DNA from: Aquirufa nivalisilvae | GTDB taxonomy: Bacteria > Bacteroidota > Bacteroidia > Cytophagales > Spirosomataceae | Direction: 5' to 3' | DNA: 64,000 nucleotides | NCBI RefSeq assembly: GCF_004307455.1 | Contig: NZ_SEWX01000005.1 | Span: 558,001 to 622,000, forward strand | Shown here: one piece after another, positions 17,143-25,917 of the stretch | Layout: each line of letters opens with the position of its first letter | Numbering within the stretch: the stretch's first letter is position 1 | Made by a program: the position numbers and the translations under genes | Notes under the pieces: generated by a model | What the model was told of the DNA's origin: nothing | Seen by the model: the letters and a program-made list of their open reading frames with translations, nothing else | Database searches by the model: none

Positions 17143-18396
17143 CTATTGAGTCAATTCGTTTAACAAAAATTTCCTAACTAAATTCAGACAGTTCAGGGCC
17201 GTCATATGTATTATTTGCTTCCTAGTACCAGCTAATTGCAATTTACGAGTAATGACACCATCAGCATGAGATAAAGCAATCCATACCGTTCCTACAGGTT
17301 TTTCCTCAGTACCTCCATCTGGACCAGCAATTCCAGAAGTGGCTAGAGATAAAGTACTTTGTAATTTCTCTCTGACCCCATTGGCCATAGCTATGATACA
17401 AGCTTCACTGACAGCTCCATCGTTTTCTAATATAGCATGAGAAACACCTAATGTTTCTATTTTAACTTCATTGGCATAAGAAATAACTCCACCTTTAAAA
17501 TAGGCTGAACTTCCTGCTATTTCTGTGAATAGATGTGCTAAATAACCACCCGTGCAACTTTCTGCCACGGAAATATTAGCGCCTTTTTCGATCAATAATT
17601 GACCTATAACTTGTGATAATTCGTCTTGCTCATAACCAAACACATAGGGTTTAATGAGGGGCATGACACGGTCTATTTCCAATTGAATATCTTGATTCAA
17701 TTGAGTAACACTGTCTCCAAAGCCCGTCAAACGCAATTTAACGATTCCCAAAGAAGGCAAATACGCTAATTTAATATGACTGGGTAAAGACAATTCCCAA
17801 TCCTGTATCATATCTGACAAATAGGATTCACCTATGCCTACCACTTTTACAATTTTATGCACAATGGTTGGCGTTTTAAAATGTTGGGCTACTCGAGGCA
17901 AGACCAAATCTTCCATGATCGCTTTCATTTCAAATGGAACACCTGCCATAGATACCCAAACCGTATTTTTTTCTTCAAACCACATGCCTGGTGCGGTACC
18001 TTGCTTATTTTGTACATATTGCGCTTTGATAGGCAGCAGAGCTTGATCTCGATTCAAGTCACTTAATTCTCTTCCTCTTTTCTCAAAGAAAACACGTACA
18101 TCTTCCAATGCTTGTGGATGATACGCCATGTCGCAATCAAAGAAATTAGCTAGAACTTTTTTGGTCAAATCATCTTTGGTTGGCCCTAATCCTCCAGTAA
18201 TGAATACGATATCGGCCCGATGTTGAGCTTCTTCCAGAATGCTTAAAATTTCACTTTCTTGATCGCCTACGGACGACTTTCTGATGGTTTTAATTCCTAT
18301 TTTATCTAATTCAAGGCTAATCCATTGGGTATTGGTATCCAATATTTGCCCATAAAGAATCTCGTCCCCAATCGTAATAATTTCTGCTCGAACCAT
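17143..18396 (-). CDS. cinA: CinA family protein (competence/damage-inducible; NMN deamidase-like)
   Basis: A 417-residue protein with two domains. The N-terminal MoCF/COG1058 domain has AEIITIGDEILYGQILDTN and FITGGLGPTKDD (residues about 3-80). The C-terminal CinA domain (about 255-415) has VAESCTGGYLAHLFTEIAGSS and ATSGIAGPDGG, the nicotinamide-nucleotide amidohydrolase signature. The family recycles NMN to NaMN in NAD salvage, and the N-terminal domain can have ADP-ribose pyrophosphatase activity. Full length and intact. It lies directly upstream of the E2 gene in one operon. Confidence 0.93.
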   Translation of the reverse strand: MVRAEIITIGDEILYGQILDTNTQWISLELDKIGIKTIRKSSVGDQESEILSILEEAQHRADIVFITGGLGPTKDDLTKKVLANFFDCDMAYHPQALEDVRVFFEKRGRELSDLNRDQALLPIKAQYVQNKQGTAPGMWFEEKNTVWVSMAGVPFEMKAIMEDLVLPRVAQHFKTPTIVHKIVKVVGIGESYLSDMIQDWELSLPSHIKLAYLPSLGIVKLRLTGFGDSVTQLNQDIQLEIDRVMPLIKPYVFGYEQDELSQVIGQLLIEKGANISVAESCTGGYLAHLFTEIAGSSAYFKGGVISYANEVKIETLGVSHAILENDGAVSEACIIAMANGVREKLQSTLSLATSGIAGPDGGTEEKPVGTVWIALSHADGVITRKLQLAGTRKQIIHMTALNCLNLVRKFLLNELTQ

Positions 18397-18480
18397 TAAG
18401 TTTTCTTACTTTTGTACGAAAATACGATTTATTTGGGATAGAATTTAGTCCATGAATCGAAAAACAATTCAAATTAAGCG

Positions 18481-18831
18481 ATGAAACAATCAGAGATAAA
18501 TTTCAAAATTAGTTTAGACGAAAATAACATTCCTGAACAAATTTCTTGGTCAGCTACTGATAACCCTAACGAAGGAATAGAAGAAACCAAAGCGATTTTA
18601 GTGGCGACATGGGATCCATACCACAAAGGTACATTAACCTTACCTCTTTGGACCAAAGACATGGAGGTTTTGGACATGAAGCGTTTTTTCATTGAAATCT
18701 TAGGTACTGTTTCAGAAGCTTCCTTACAAGCTACTGGAGATACTTATTTTTCACAGGAAATAGAACAAGTTTGTATGACTTTATCGAGTCATTTAAAGAA
18801 AGAAATCATCGCGGCTGAGAAAGGTCAATAA
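18481..18831 (+). CDS. gldC: Gliding motility protein GldC
   Basis: A 116-residue soluble cytoplasmic protein matching GldC of Bacteroidota: SEINFKISLDENNIPEQISW at the start, ILVATWDPYHKGTLTLPLWT in the middle, and a helical C-terminal half. GldC is accessory to gliding and type 9 secretion; in Flavobacterium its loss weakens motility through reduced GldB. It is a useful taxonomic marker and the only gliding gene in this window. The next gene follows 9 nt later. Confidence 0.85.
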   Translation: MKQSEINFKISLDENNIPEQISWSATDNPNEGIEETKAILVATWDPYHKGTLTLPLWTKDMEVLDMKRFFIEILGTVSEASLQATGDTYFSQEIEQVCMTLSSHLKKEIIAAEKGQ

Positions 18832-18840
18832 AATTTTTAC

Positions 18841-19890
18841 ATGAAAATATCCCATTTATTCCTAGCCATCATTTTACTCCTATCTATGCCTTCTAAGGCT
18901 CAAAAGGGGATAAATTTCATCAAAACAGGTAATTTCAATGTGGCCATAGCTACTGCCAAAAAGCAGAATAAACTTTTATTTATGGAAGTTTATGCGCCAG
19001 ATTGTCATATTTGTAATGCTTTCAAAGGAACATTCGCACAACCACAAGTTGGTGCTTTGTACAATGCTAAATTTGTCAATTTCCAATTAGACATTCGCAA
19101 TCCTGAAAATCAAAACTTACTGAAGAAACTCAAAATAAACATTAATGCTACTCCGACCTTCATTTTTATGGATCCTAATACCTTACAAATTGTAGGTGCT
19201 AAGATCTTTGGAGAGAGGGAGAATTCTGTCATTAATGTAAATTCTATAGCTCAGAAAGCCGCTAATCCAGCGGAACATGCACAGAATTATGCTAAAAGAT
19301 TAAAAGGTGGAGATAAAAACCCGCAATTTTTATTAAACTATGCGGAGTACGCACGGATAGTGGGCGATACCACTTCCAATATTTTAGCCTTCAATGAGTT
19401 TGCTAAGACCTTAAATCCAGGGCAATATACTTCCCAAAGTACTTTCAATGCCATTCAAATGGTCATGATGAATAATAATAATGCTTTATTTGACTATTTC
19501 ATCACACATATTCCTGCCTATGAGAAAATCTATGAGGCAAACCCTGTGCGAATGAGCTATGAAAACATCTTTCAAATTGTGTTGACTAGCTCTCAAGCAA
19601 ATAAATTGAGTGTAAGCGATATACAAAAGATAAAGAGCCAAATGACCAAGGCTGGATTAGATGCTAGCTCGATTCAAAGGAGAATGTGGATGGTAGAAAG
19701 TTCTTTGTTATTCAAACAAAAGAAAGCTTCTCAGGCTATTCAGGTTATTGAAAAATTATTGGCAGTGCTGCCCAATGCCCCAGGACCAAAAGAATATCAA
19801 TATTTATGCGATTATGTCAATGGAAAAACCAAGGACAAAAAGGCATTGGCCTACGCTAAGTCACATTGGTGTAAATTTGGGATGAAATAA
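18841..19890 (+). CDS. Exported thioredoxin-fold protein
   Basis: A 349-residue protein with a signal peptide (cleavage after MPSKAQ, residue about 21) and a thioredoxin-like domain at residues about 25-140. Its redox motif is CHIC in APDCHICNAF, and a cis-proline region follows at NATPTFIFMDP. The remaining 200 residues are helical and tetratricopeptide-like (LLNYAEYARIVGDTT, AIQVIEKLLAVLPNAPG). It is probably periplasmic and involved in thiol redox or protein folding; the partner is unknown. It lies 9 nt downstream of gldC, so co-transcription is likely, and a link to envelope or motility proteins is possible but unproven. Confidence 0.82.
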   Translation: MKISHLFLAIILLLSMPSKAQKGINFIKTGNFNVAIATAKKQNKLLFMEVYAPDCHICNAFKGTFAQPQVGALYNAKFVNFQLDIRNPENQNLLKKLKININATPTFIFMDPNTLQIVGAKIFGERENSVINVNSIAQKAANPAEHAQNYAKRLKGGDKNPQFLLNYAEYARIVGDTTSNILAFNEFAKTLNPGQYTSQSTFNAIQMVMMNNNNALFDYFITHIPAYEKIYEANPVRMSYENIFQIVLTSSQANKLSVSDIQKIKSQMTKAGLDASSIQRRMWMVESSLLFKQKKASQAIQVIEKLLAVLPNAPGPKEYQYLCDYVNGKTKDKKALAYAKSHWCKFGMK

Positions 19891-19892
19891 TT

Positions 19893-20081
19893 CTAGCGAA
19901 ATACAGCTCGATAAATCATCACGGCCACACAAAACAAAAACATCACAATCGATATTTTATTAATCATGTGCATGGTGCGAATATTAAAGTTCGTCGGTGC
20001 ACCTGGTTTTGGTTTTTGAAATACTCGAATGAAATAGGTAAATACTTCACCTATTCTGAATTGATCTCTTAGTCTGCTCAT
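19893..20081 (-). CDS. Small membrane protein (DUF6728-like)
   Basis: A 62-residue protein with a basic N-terminal half and one C-terminal transmembrane helix (INKISIVMFLFCVAVMIYRAV). The start MSRLRDQFRIGEVFTYFIRVF and the segment PTNFNIRTMHMINKISI resemble a small conserved Bacteroidota family that I recall as DUF6728. It starts 1 nt after the ispG stop on the same strand, so it is certainly in the same transcript. The function is unknown. Its stop is 2 nt from the stop of the convergent thioredoxin-fold gene. Confidence 0.75.
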   Translation of the reverse strand: MSRLRDQFRIGEVFTYFIRVFQKPKPGAPTNFNIRTMHMINKISIVMFLFCVAVMIYRAVFR

Positions 20082-20082
20082 C

Positions 20083-22098
20083 TTAATTGGTCGTTTCTTG
20101 CGGATCTTTCCAAATTCCGTCTTCTTTGATTAATTGAATTAATTCATCCACAGCTGAATCTGCTGGTACTGATTTTTTAACGACTTCCTGACCACGGTAT
20201 AAGGCAATTTTGTCTTTACCAATACCTACATAGCCGTAATCGGCATCAGCCATTTCTCCTGGGCCATTCACAATACAGCCCATAATTCCTATTTTCACCC
20301 CTTTTAAATGATCAGTCACTTGTCGTATTCTTGCCGTTGTTTCTTGAAGATCAAATAAGGTTCTTCCACAAGATGGACAAGAAATATATTCGGTTTTAGA
20401 AATACGTACTCGACAGGCCTGTAAAATCCCAAAATTAGTAGAATTAACGAGGGAAGCTTGAACATGAAGACCTGTTAATGACAACATCAAACCATCACCA
20501 AAACCATCAATCAATAAGGCTCCCGCATCGGTAGGAGCAAATAATTGAAACTGTTCTGCTGGTATATCTTGGTAATTCAATTGTATAACAACAGGAATAC
20601 TAATTCCTTGCAATTCCAACTCAAAAAAGGCCCGACGAATGGCTGCCATTCGATTGGAGAAGCTGGAAGACAGTACTAATACTTCATGCTGGGCTAATTT
20701 TAGCGCATTGACCAATACTTCATTTGTCCAAATTTCTTCTGCATCTGCATGTACAAAATTAAGTGAGGTATGTTTCTTGCTGGATTTCAACCAATCTTCT
20801 ACTTCAAATAATGGATATTGATGCTCTGAAGGGCTCGATTGAATCCATGTTTTAGCAGATTGAATTTGTTTCAAGCCATTAGGAAGCATAAAATCCACAT
20901 CCAATGTTCCCGTATATAGATAATCTGCTCCCAAATCATTCATGGCCCATTTATCGGGTTCTGGCAAATAAAAATGACCAATGGCTTTCAAATCCTCCAT
21001 GCCTATGCTTTTCAAATGTGAAAAGTCGGCTATAACTCGAGGAACTTGATGTCCTCCAAAATTCAATAATTCGGTACTCTTTCTTCTTGAATGAGCAAAT
21101 GGATTAATAGGGGAGTCAAATCCTGCAGTTAAATTAGTAAGAGCTGGAATAGGAGCATTAGGACGATTTCGTCCAACATAGCGATTAACCAAATCTTTAG
21201 CTACAGGAATTTCAAATTCAGGGTCCTCTGTTAAAGATACACGTATAGTATCTCCCAATCCATCTTCTAAAAGCGTTCCAATACCCACGGCTGATTTAAT
21301 TCGGCCATCTTCACCTTCACCTGCCTCTGTAACCCCTAAGTGCAATGGATATGCTTTAAAACGACCATCAGCAAGCTTTTTACTTAATAAACGATAGGCT
21401 TCTACCATGACTTGCGTATTGGATGCCTTCATGGAAAGAACGATATTAAAGTAATTTTCATCCTCACAGATACGTAAAAACTCCAATGCAGATTCTACCA
21501 TACCTAAAGGAGTATCTCCATATCGACTTAAAATACGATCTGAAAGAGAGCCGTGATTGGTCCCAATACGCATAGCGGTACCATATTCCTTGCAAATTTT
21601 CACCAATGGCAAGAATTTTTCACGAATTCGTTCTAATTCAGACTGATAAGATGCTTCCGTATAATCAATTGTTTCAAATCGCTTCTTATCAGCATAATTA
21701 CCCGGATTTATGCGCACTTTCTCTACAATTCTAGCGGCTAATTCGGCAGCGTTGGGTGTAAAGTGAATATCCGCTACTAAGGGAGTTTTATAGCCTTTGG
21801 AACGTAAACCTTTTCGAATATTTTCTAAGTTTTGTGCTTCTTTAACAGATGGAGCTGTAATCCGCACCAATTCACAACCCGCATCAATCATACGAATGGA
21901 CTGCTCAATGGAGCCCACTGTATCCATGGTGTCTACCGTGGTCATAGATTGTATTCGAATTGGAAAATCAGAACCTAACATCAAATCTCCGATTGAAACA
22001 GGAATCGTTTCTCTCCTTTGATAGCCATATAAAGTAGGAGCATAAATGTTCCCATCGCTTATCAAATGAGCAGAAGACGACTGAAGGATGCTTGACAT
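20083..22098 (-). CDS. ispG: 4-hydroxy-3-methylbut-2-enyl diphosphate synthase, long form
   Basis: IspG/GcpE of the MEP isoprenoid pathway, converting MEcPP to HMBPP with a [4Fe-4S] cluster. The N-terminal TIM barrel contains IRIQSMTTVDT, RIGTNHGSLSDRIL and LHLGVTEAGEGEDGR. The C-terminal cluster domain has CPSCGRTLFD and GIMGCIVNGPGEM. At 671 residues it is the long form, with an inserted central domain (about 320-550), as in plants, chlamydiae and Bacteroidota. The open frame reaches 22137, but the terminator of the upstream gene occupies 22136-22175. A TAAATTTG promoter-like element at 22116-22123 also precedes the ATG at 22098 (MSSILQSSS), so I use that start. Confidence 0.94.
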   Translation of the reverse strand: MSSILQSSSAHLISDGNIYAPTLYGYQRRETIPVSIGDLMLGSDFPIRIQSMTTVDTMDTVGSIEQSIRMIDAGCELVRITAPSVKEAQNLENIRKGLRSKGYKTPLVADIHFTPNAAELAARIVEKVRINPGNYADKKRFETIDYTEASYQSELERIREKFLPLVKICKEYGTAMRIGTNHGSLSDRILSRYGDTPLGMVESALEFLRICEDENYFNIVLSMKASNTQVMVEAYRLLSKKLADGRFKAYPLHLGVTEAGEGEDGRIKSAVGIGTLLEDGLGDTIRVSLTEDPEFEIPVAKDLVNRYVGRNRPNAPIPALTNLTAGFDSPINPFAHSRRKSTELLNFGGHQVPRVIADFSHLKSIGMEDLKAIGHFYLPEPDKWAMNDLGADYLYTGTLDVDFMLPNGLKQIQSAKTWIQSSPSEHQYPLFEVEDWLKSSKKHTSLNFVHADAEEIWTNEVLVNALKLAQHEVLVLSSSFSNRMAAIRRAFFELELQGISIPVVIQLNYQDIPAEQFQLFAPTDAGALLIDGFGDGLMLSLTGLHVQASLVNSTNFGILQACRVRISKTEYISCPSCGRTLFDLQETTARIRQVTDHLKGVKIGIMGCIVNGPGEMADADYGYVGIGKDKIALYRGQEVVKKSVPADSAVDELIQLIKEDGIWKDPQETTN

Positions 22099-22115
22099 AG
22101 GTAGTATATTTATTT

Positions 22116-22123
22116 CAAATTTA
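22116..22123 (-). promoter_or_regulatory. Candidate minus-7 promoter element of ispG
   Basis: On the minus strand, TAAATTTG matches TAnnTTTG and ends 17 nt before the chosen ispG ATG at 22098. It sits just downstream of the preceding gene's terminator, as expected for a separate transcription unit. Confidence 0.4.
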
Positions 22124-22135
22124 CGAAATACAAAC

Positions 22136-22175
22136 AAAAAGCCTCATCTCATGAAAATAAGATGAGGCTCTTTTT
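22136..22175 (-). terminator. Intrinsic terminator after the MFS transporter gene
   Basis: AAAAAGCCTCATCT pairs with AGATGAGGCTCTTTTT around a 10-nt loop. On the minus strand it lies 11 nt after the MFS stop and ends in a T run, so it closes the GH109-MFS operon before ispG. Confidence 0.88.
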
Positions 22176-22186
22176 ACATGATGTTA

Positions 22187-23392
22187 TTACCAAGAACTCT
22201 TTTTGTGTCCGATTGTTGCGTAAAAAAGAATAAACAAATAGCAAGGAACCATAATGACATAAGCCAATTGTGTATCTTGAATTCTATCGGCAATATCTCC
22301 ATATAACAATGGAATTAATGCCCCGCCCGAAATCATCATAATAATCAAAGCAGAACCTAATTTGGTAAACTTTCCTAGACCATTAATAGCTAATGGCCAC
22401 AAAGCTGGCCACATTAATGCATTGGCTAAGCCTAAAAGGGCTAAACACATCACTGAATAATATCCATGTAAAAGAACGGTTCCAAGAGAAAATACAACCC
22501 CTAAAATGGCCGAATAATTCAAAGCTTTTTGTTGAGATAAAATTTTAGGAATAAACAAAATACCCACTACATATCCAGCCAACATCCCATATAAAGTATA
22601 GGTTGTGAAGGTTTTAGCCACTTCCATTTCAATGCCTTGTGATACGCCATAATTGATGATAGTATCACCCGCCATAACTTCCACACCTACGTATAAGAAG
22701 AATGCAACTAGTCCCAAAACTAGGTTAGGGTATGCCCATACACTTGAGCGTTGTTCTGCAGCCGCTTCATCACTTTCTTCGGCTTCTACTTCTGGTAAAG
22801 TTGAGAAGCGAACCAATAAGGCTAATCCCACTAAAACTCCAGTCATAATTAAATAAGGAGTTACCACAATGCTCAAATCTTTGGCATCAGTAGTGGAGGA
22901 TAACAATAAGCCGCCGAAAATAAACTGACTCAAAATACCAGCCACTTTATTGCAAATACCCATAACAGAGATACGCTTGGCAGCAGAATCTGGAGAACCT
23001 AAAATGGTTACATATGGATTGGAAGCTGTTTGTAAAAGCGCTAATCCAGTACCAATCACGAATAATCCTAAAAGGAACATGGGATAATTAGACATTTCAG
23101 CCGCTGGAACAAATAATACAGTTCCAACTGCCATAACAATTAATCCCAAGGACATACCATTTTTAAATCCAGTTTTTGCCAATACCCAAGAAGAAGGAAT
23201 GGCCATAACAAAATAAGAAATAAAAAATGCCGAGGTTACTAACAGAGATTCAAAGTTATTTAATGCAAAGGCTGCTTTAAAAAAAGCAATTAATACGGAG
23301 TTTACCCAAGTCACAAATCCAAATACAAAAAAGAGTATTCCGATAATTAAAAGGGCAGCTGAGGTGTTGGTAGGTTTGTTTGTAGTTGTCAT
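22187..23392 (-). CDS. Sugar MFS transporter (FucP/GluP-like)
   Basis: A 401-residue major-facilitator permease with about 12 transmembrane helices. The pattern FFVFGFVTWVNSVLIAFFKAAF in the first helices and GTGLALLQTASNPYVTILG in the fourth to fifth helix region are typical of the fucose/glucose/galactose:H+ symporter (FucP) family. A central cytoplasmic loop (EVEAEESDEAAAEQ) separates the two halves. It follows the GH109-like gene by 6 nt on the same strand, so it likely imports the sugar released by that enzyme. The exact sugar is not determined. Confidence 0.88.
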   Translation of the reverse strand: MTTTNKPTNTSAALLIIGILFFVFGFVTWVNSVLIAFFKAAFALNNFESLLVTSAFFISYFVMAIPSSWVLAKTGFKNGMSLGLIVMAVGTVLFVPAAEMSNYPMFLLGLFVIGTGLALLQTASNPYVTILGSPDSAAKRISVMGICNKVAGILSQFIFGGLLLSSTTDAKDLSIVVTPYLIMTGVLVGLALLVRFSTLPEVEAEESDEAAAEQRSSVWAYPNLVLGLVAFFLYVGVEVMAGDTIINYGVSQGIEMEVAKTFTTYTLYGMLAGYVVGILFIPKILSQQKALNYSAILGVVFSLGTVLLHGYYSVMCLALLGLANALMWPALWPLAINGLGKFTKLGSALIIMMISGGALIPLLYGDIADRIQDTQLAYVIMVPCYLFILFYATIGHKKSSW

Positions 23393-23398
23393 AAAGGT

Positions 23399-24751
23399 TT
23401 AATAGTTATCATTTAAAGCAAAAATAGGTTGATTTGTTTTCCATTTTCCCCGTGTGAAATCAGGAATTTTAACAGGGGCAGATCCTTTGGCTATGGATTC
23501 TTCGGATAGTGGTGAAATAGCTGACCATGCTGCCGCATCATATACGTCTATAGGAGGGGCTACTTTATTTTTAATCGATTCAATAAAAGCTCTTAAAACA
23601 AAATAATCAATTCCACCATGGCCTGCATTTTCTGCATCTTGTGCATGAGCTTTCCAAAGTGGATGATCGTATTTCTCTTGATAAGGTTTGAATGGCTCCC
23701 AGCTATGCGCTTTAGGTGAAACACCTTCTAAATAAATGGATTTATTATCATCCATCCATAAACCATTGGTTCCTTGAACACGGAATCCTAAAGAATAAGG
23801 TCTAGGGGAGTTGGTATCATGGGAAATCATGATGGTTTCTCCATTGGCACATTTAATTAACGTAGTAACCACATCACCTAACTTAAACTTGGTTTTGGCA
23901 TTTGGGTGATCTTTACCTCCTTTATCCACAACATATTTATGTAAACCTAAAGCTGGACTAGCCATAGATGTTAAATGTAAAAACTGGTTTCCTCGGTTAA
24001 TATTCAACATTTCAGCTACTGGCCCTAAGCCATGAGTTGGATAGATATCACCGTTTCTATCAACCGAATGTTGGGTTCTCCATTTAGCCTCCGAAAATCC
24101 TTTCGCACCAAATTCTACACCACCACCATAAGGCTTAACTCCATCATTGAATTTCACTTCACGTAAATCATGTTGATAACCACATTGTACATGGGTTAAA
24201 GAGCCAAACATGCCTTGACGAACCATGTTTAAAATAGCTAGCACATCACGACGGTAGCAGACATTTTCCAAAATCATGCAATGTGAACCTGTTTTTTCAT
24301 ACATATTCACTAAATCCCACGATTCTTTTAGGGTAACTGTAGCTGACACTTCCACACCGGTATATTTTCCTTCTTTCATGGAAGCTAAGGCCATAGGCAC
24401 ATGCCATTCCCAAGGAGTAGCGATAATTACGCCATCGATATCGTTTCGTTTGACTAAATTTTCAAAATCATGATCCCCTTTTTGATAAACAACAGCTTCT
24501 TTACGACCCTTATCGCGAATCATTTTTTGAGAAATCTGAATAGCTTGAGGATCTACATCACAAATTGCTACAATTTCTACGTCGGGACGATACATCGCCA
24601 TTTCCAAATGATTTCTTCCACGAAGTCCAACGCCGATGAAACCTAATCGCACTTTTGTTTGTTCTGGTGTTATGCCTTTTAAAATTGTGGGAAATAGGGC
24701 AGCAGATGAAGTATATAGTAGCGATTTTGAAATAAAGTTTCGCCTTTTCAT
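23399..24751 (-). CDS. GH109-like Gfo/Idh/MocA family glycosidase
   Basis: A 450-residue exported protein with an N-terminal twin-arginine-like signal (MKRRNFISKSLLYTSSAALF), followed by a Rossmann NAD-binding domain (RLGFIGVGLRGRNHLEMA, residues about 35-52; AICDVDP) and a C-terminal substrate domain. It strongly resembles glycoside hydrolase family 109, NAD-dependent alpha-N-acetylgalactosaminidases: ATPWEWHVPMALASMKEGKY, LENVCYRRDV, FSEAKWRTQHSVDRNGDIYP, GHGGIDYFV. It is encoded in an operon with a sugar MFS permease. Substrate specificity is inferred from the family only; some members act on other glycosides. Confidence 0.85.
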   Translation of the reverse strand: MKRRNFISKSLLYTSSAALFPTILKGITPEQTKVRLGFIGVGLRGRNHLEMAMYRPDVEIVAICDVDPQAIQISQKMIRDKGRKEAVVYQKGDHDFENLVKRNDIDGVIIATPWEWHVPMALASMKEGKYTGVEVSATVTLKESWDLVNMYEKTGSHCMILENVCYRRDVLAILNMVRQGMFGSLTHVQCGYQHDLREVKFNDGVKPYGGGVEFGAKGFSEAKWRTQHSVDRNGDIYPTHGLGPVAEMLNINRGNQFLHLTSMASPALGLHKYVVDKGGKDHPNAKTKFKLGDVVTTLIKCANGETIMISHDTNSPRPYSLGFRVQGTNGLWMDDNKSIYLEGVSPKAHSWEPFKPYQEKYDHPLWKAHAQDAENAGHGGIDYFVLRAFIESIKNKVAPPIDVYDAAAWSAISPLSEESIAKGSAPVKIPDFTRGKWKTNQPIFALNDNY

Positions 24752-24830
24752 AAATAGTTAAACTGGTTTTAGATAATGAAATTGAAATTTAATCAAATTA
24801 TGGCTGTAAATTTATATTCAATTTAAAAAA

Positions 24831-25253
24831 ATGATGGAGCTTCCTCGTGTAAGTGTATTTAGGAAAGAACATTTTAATGCTGCTCATCGGTTATATAATA
24901 CCAATTGGTCAGATGAAAAGAACCAAGAAGTATTTGGATTATGCAATAATCCGAATTTCCATGGCCACAATTATGAATTAATTGTGCAAATTACTGGAAC
25001 AATTAATCCTGAAACGGGTTATGTGATAGATATGAAGGAGGTTTCCCAACTGGTTCAAAAGGAAATAATTCAGAAATTCGATCATAAGAATCTTAATCTA
25101 GATGTGCCCGAATTTGCTGATTTAAATCCTACAGCTGAAAACATTGCCTTGGTTATTTATCAAAAAATGAGAGCTGTACTTGCCACCAACTTTGACTTAA
25201 AAATTAGATTATATGAAACAGAAAGAAATTTTGTTGAATTCCCTGCTCATTGA
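24831..25253 (+). CDS. 6-pyruvoyl-tetrahydropterin synthase family protein (PTPS-II-like)
   Basis: A 140-residue T-fold enzyme acting on 7,8-dihydroneopterin triphosphate. Zinc ligands are in FNAAHRL and NFHGHNYEL. The catalytic cysteine lies in CNNPNFHGH, i.e. C-x5-HGH. From memory of the family literature, C-x5-HGH is the eukaryotic-like PTPS-II signature, while QueD (queuosine) has C-x3-HGH, so a pterin role rather than a queuosine role is likely. The folE gene overlaps its 3' end by 41 nt in another frame. Start choice: ATG-ATG at 24831/24834. It is probably the first gene of a three-gene pterin operon. Confidence 0.85.
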   Translation: MMELPRVSVFRKEHFNAAHRLYNTNWSDEKNQEVFGLCNNPNFHGHNYELIVQITGTINPETGYVIDMKEVSQLVQKEIIQKFDHKNLNLDVPEFADLNPTAENIALVIYQKMRAVLATNFDLKIRLYETERNFVEFPAH

Positions 25254-25917
25254 TACGGAAAATTTCCATTTCACGGATGATGAGATAGGAGATAATCACA
25301 TAGCGACTTCAATAGAGACGCCGATGCGATCAGATGCATTTGATCTTTCTGATGCTGAAAAAATCAAAAAGATAGAAGGTCATTTTAAAGAAATCATGTT
25401 GACCTTAGGTTTAGACTTAACGGATGATTCATTAAAAGGTACTCCAAAGCGTGTGGCTAAAATGTATGTGGAAGAGATTTTCAGTGGATTAAATCCTAAA
25501 AATGAGCCGCAAGTAGCCTTATTCGAAAATAAGTTTGGTTACAACGAAATGCTGATCGAGAAAAATATTAGCTTTTACTCCAATTGTGAGCACCATTTTG
25601 TGCCTATCGTTGGTAAAACACATATTGCATATATTTCTTCAGGTAAAGTCATTGGATTATCCAAATTGAACCGAATCGTTCAATATTATGCCAAAAGACC
25701 TCAAGTTCAAGAGCGCTTGACTATGCAAATTGCGAAGCATTTGCAAAAAGTTTTGGAGACTGAACATGTTGCCATCTACATTGATGCGAAACATTTATGC
25801 GTTTCTTCTAGAGGTGTAAAAGATGATGCTACATCGACCATTACTTCATTTTATGGGGGCAAATTCCAAGAAGAAGCAACTAAAAAAGAATTTTTAGGTA
25901 GTATTCAATCCATTTAA
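25213..25917 (+). CDS. folE: GTP cyclohydrolase I
   Basis: A 234-residue GTP cyclohydrolase I, converting GTP to dihydroneopterin triphosphate, the first pterin/folate step. Motifs are LGLDLTDDSLKGTPKRVAKM, SNCEHHFVPIVGKTHIAYI (zinc Cys and His), GLSKLNRIVQYYAKRPQVQERL, and HLCVSSRGV. The ATG at 25213 lies inside the PTPS gene, giving a 41-nt overlap. The next in-frame ATG (25324) would cut off the conserved IGDNHIATSIETPMR segment, so the early start, or a non-ATG start after the overlap, is needed. The stop overlaps the next ATG (TAATG), showing translational coupling with the SDR. Confidence 0.95.
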   Translation: MKQKEILLNSLLIDTENFHFTDDEIGDNHIATSIETPMRSDAFDLSDAEKIKKIEGHFKEIMLTLGLDLTDDSLKGTPKRVAKMYVEEIFSGLNPKNEPQVALFENKFGYNEMLIEKNISFYSNCEHHFVPIVGKTHIAYISSGKVIGLSKLNRIVQYYAKRPQVQERLTMQIAKHLQKVLETEHVAIYIDAKHLCVSSRGVKDDATSTITSFYGGKFQEEATKKEFLGSIQSI

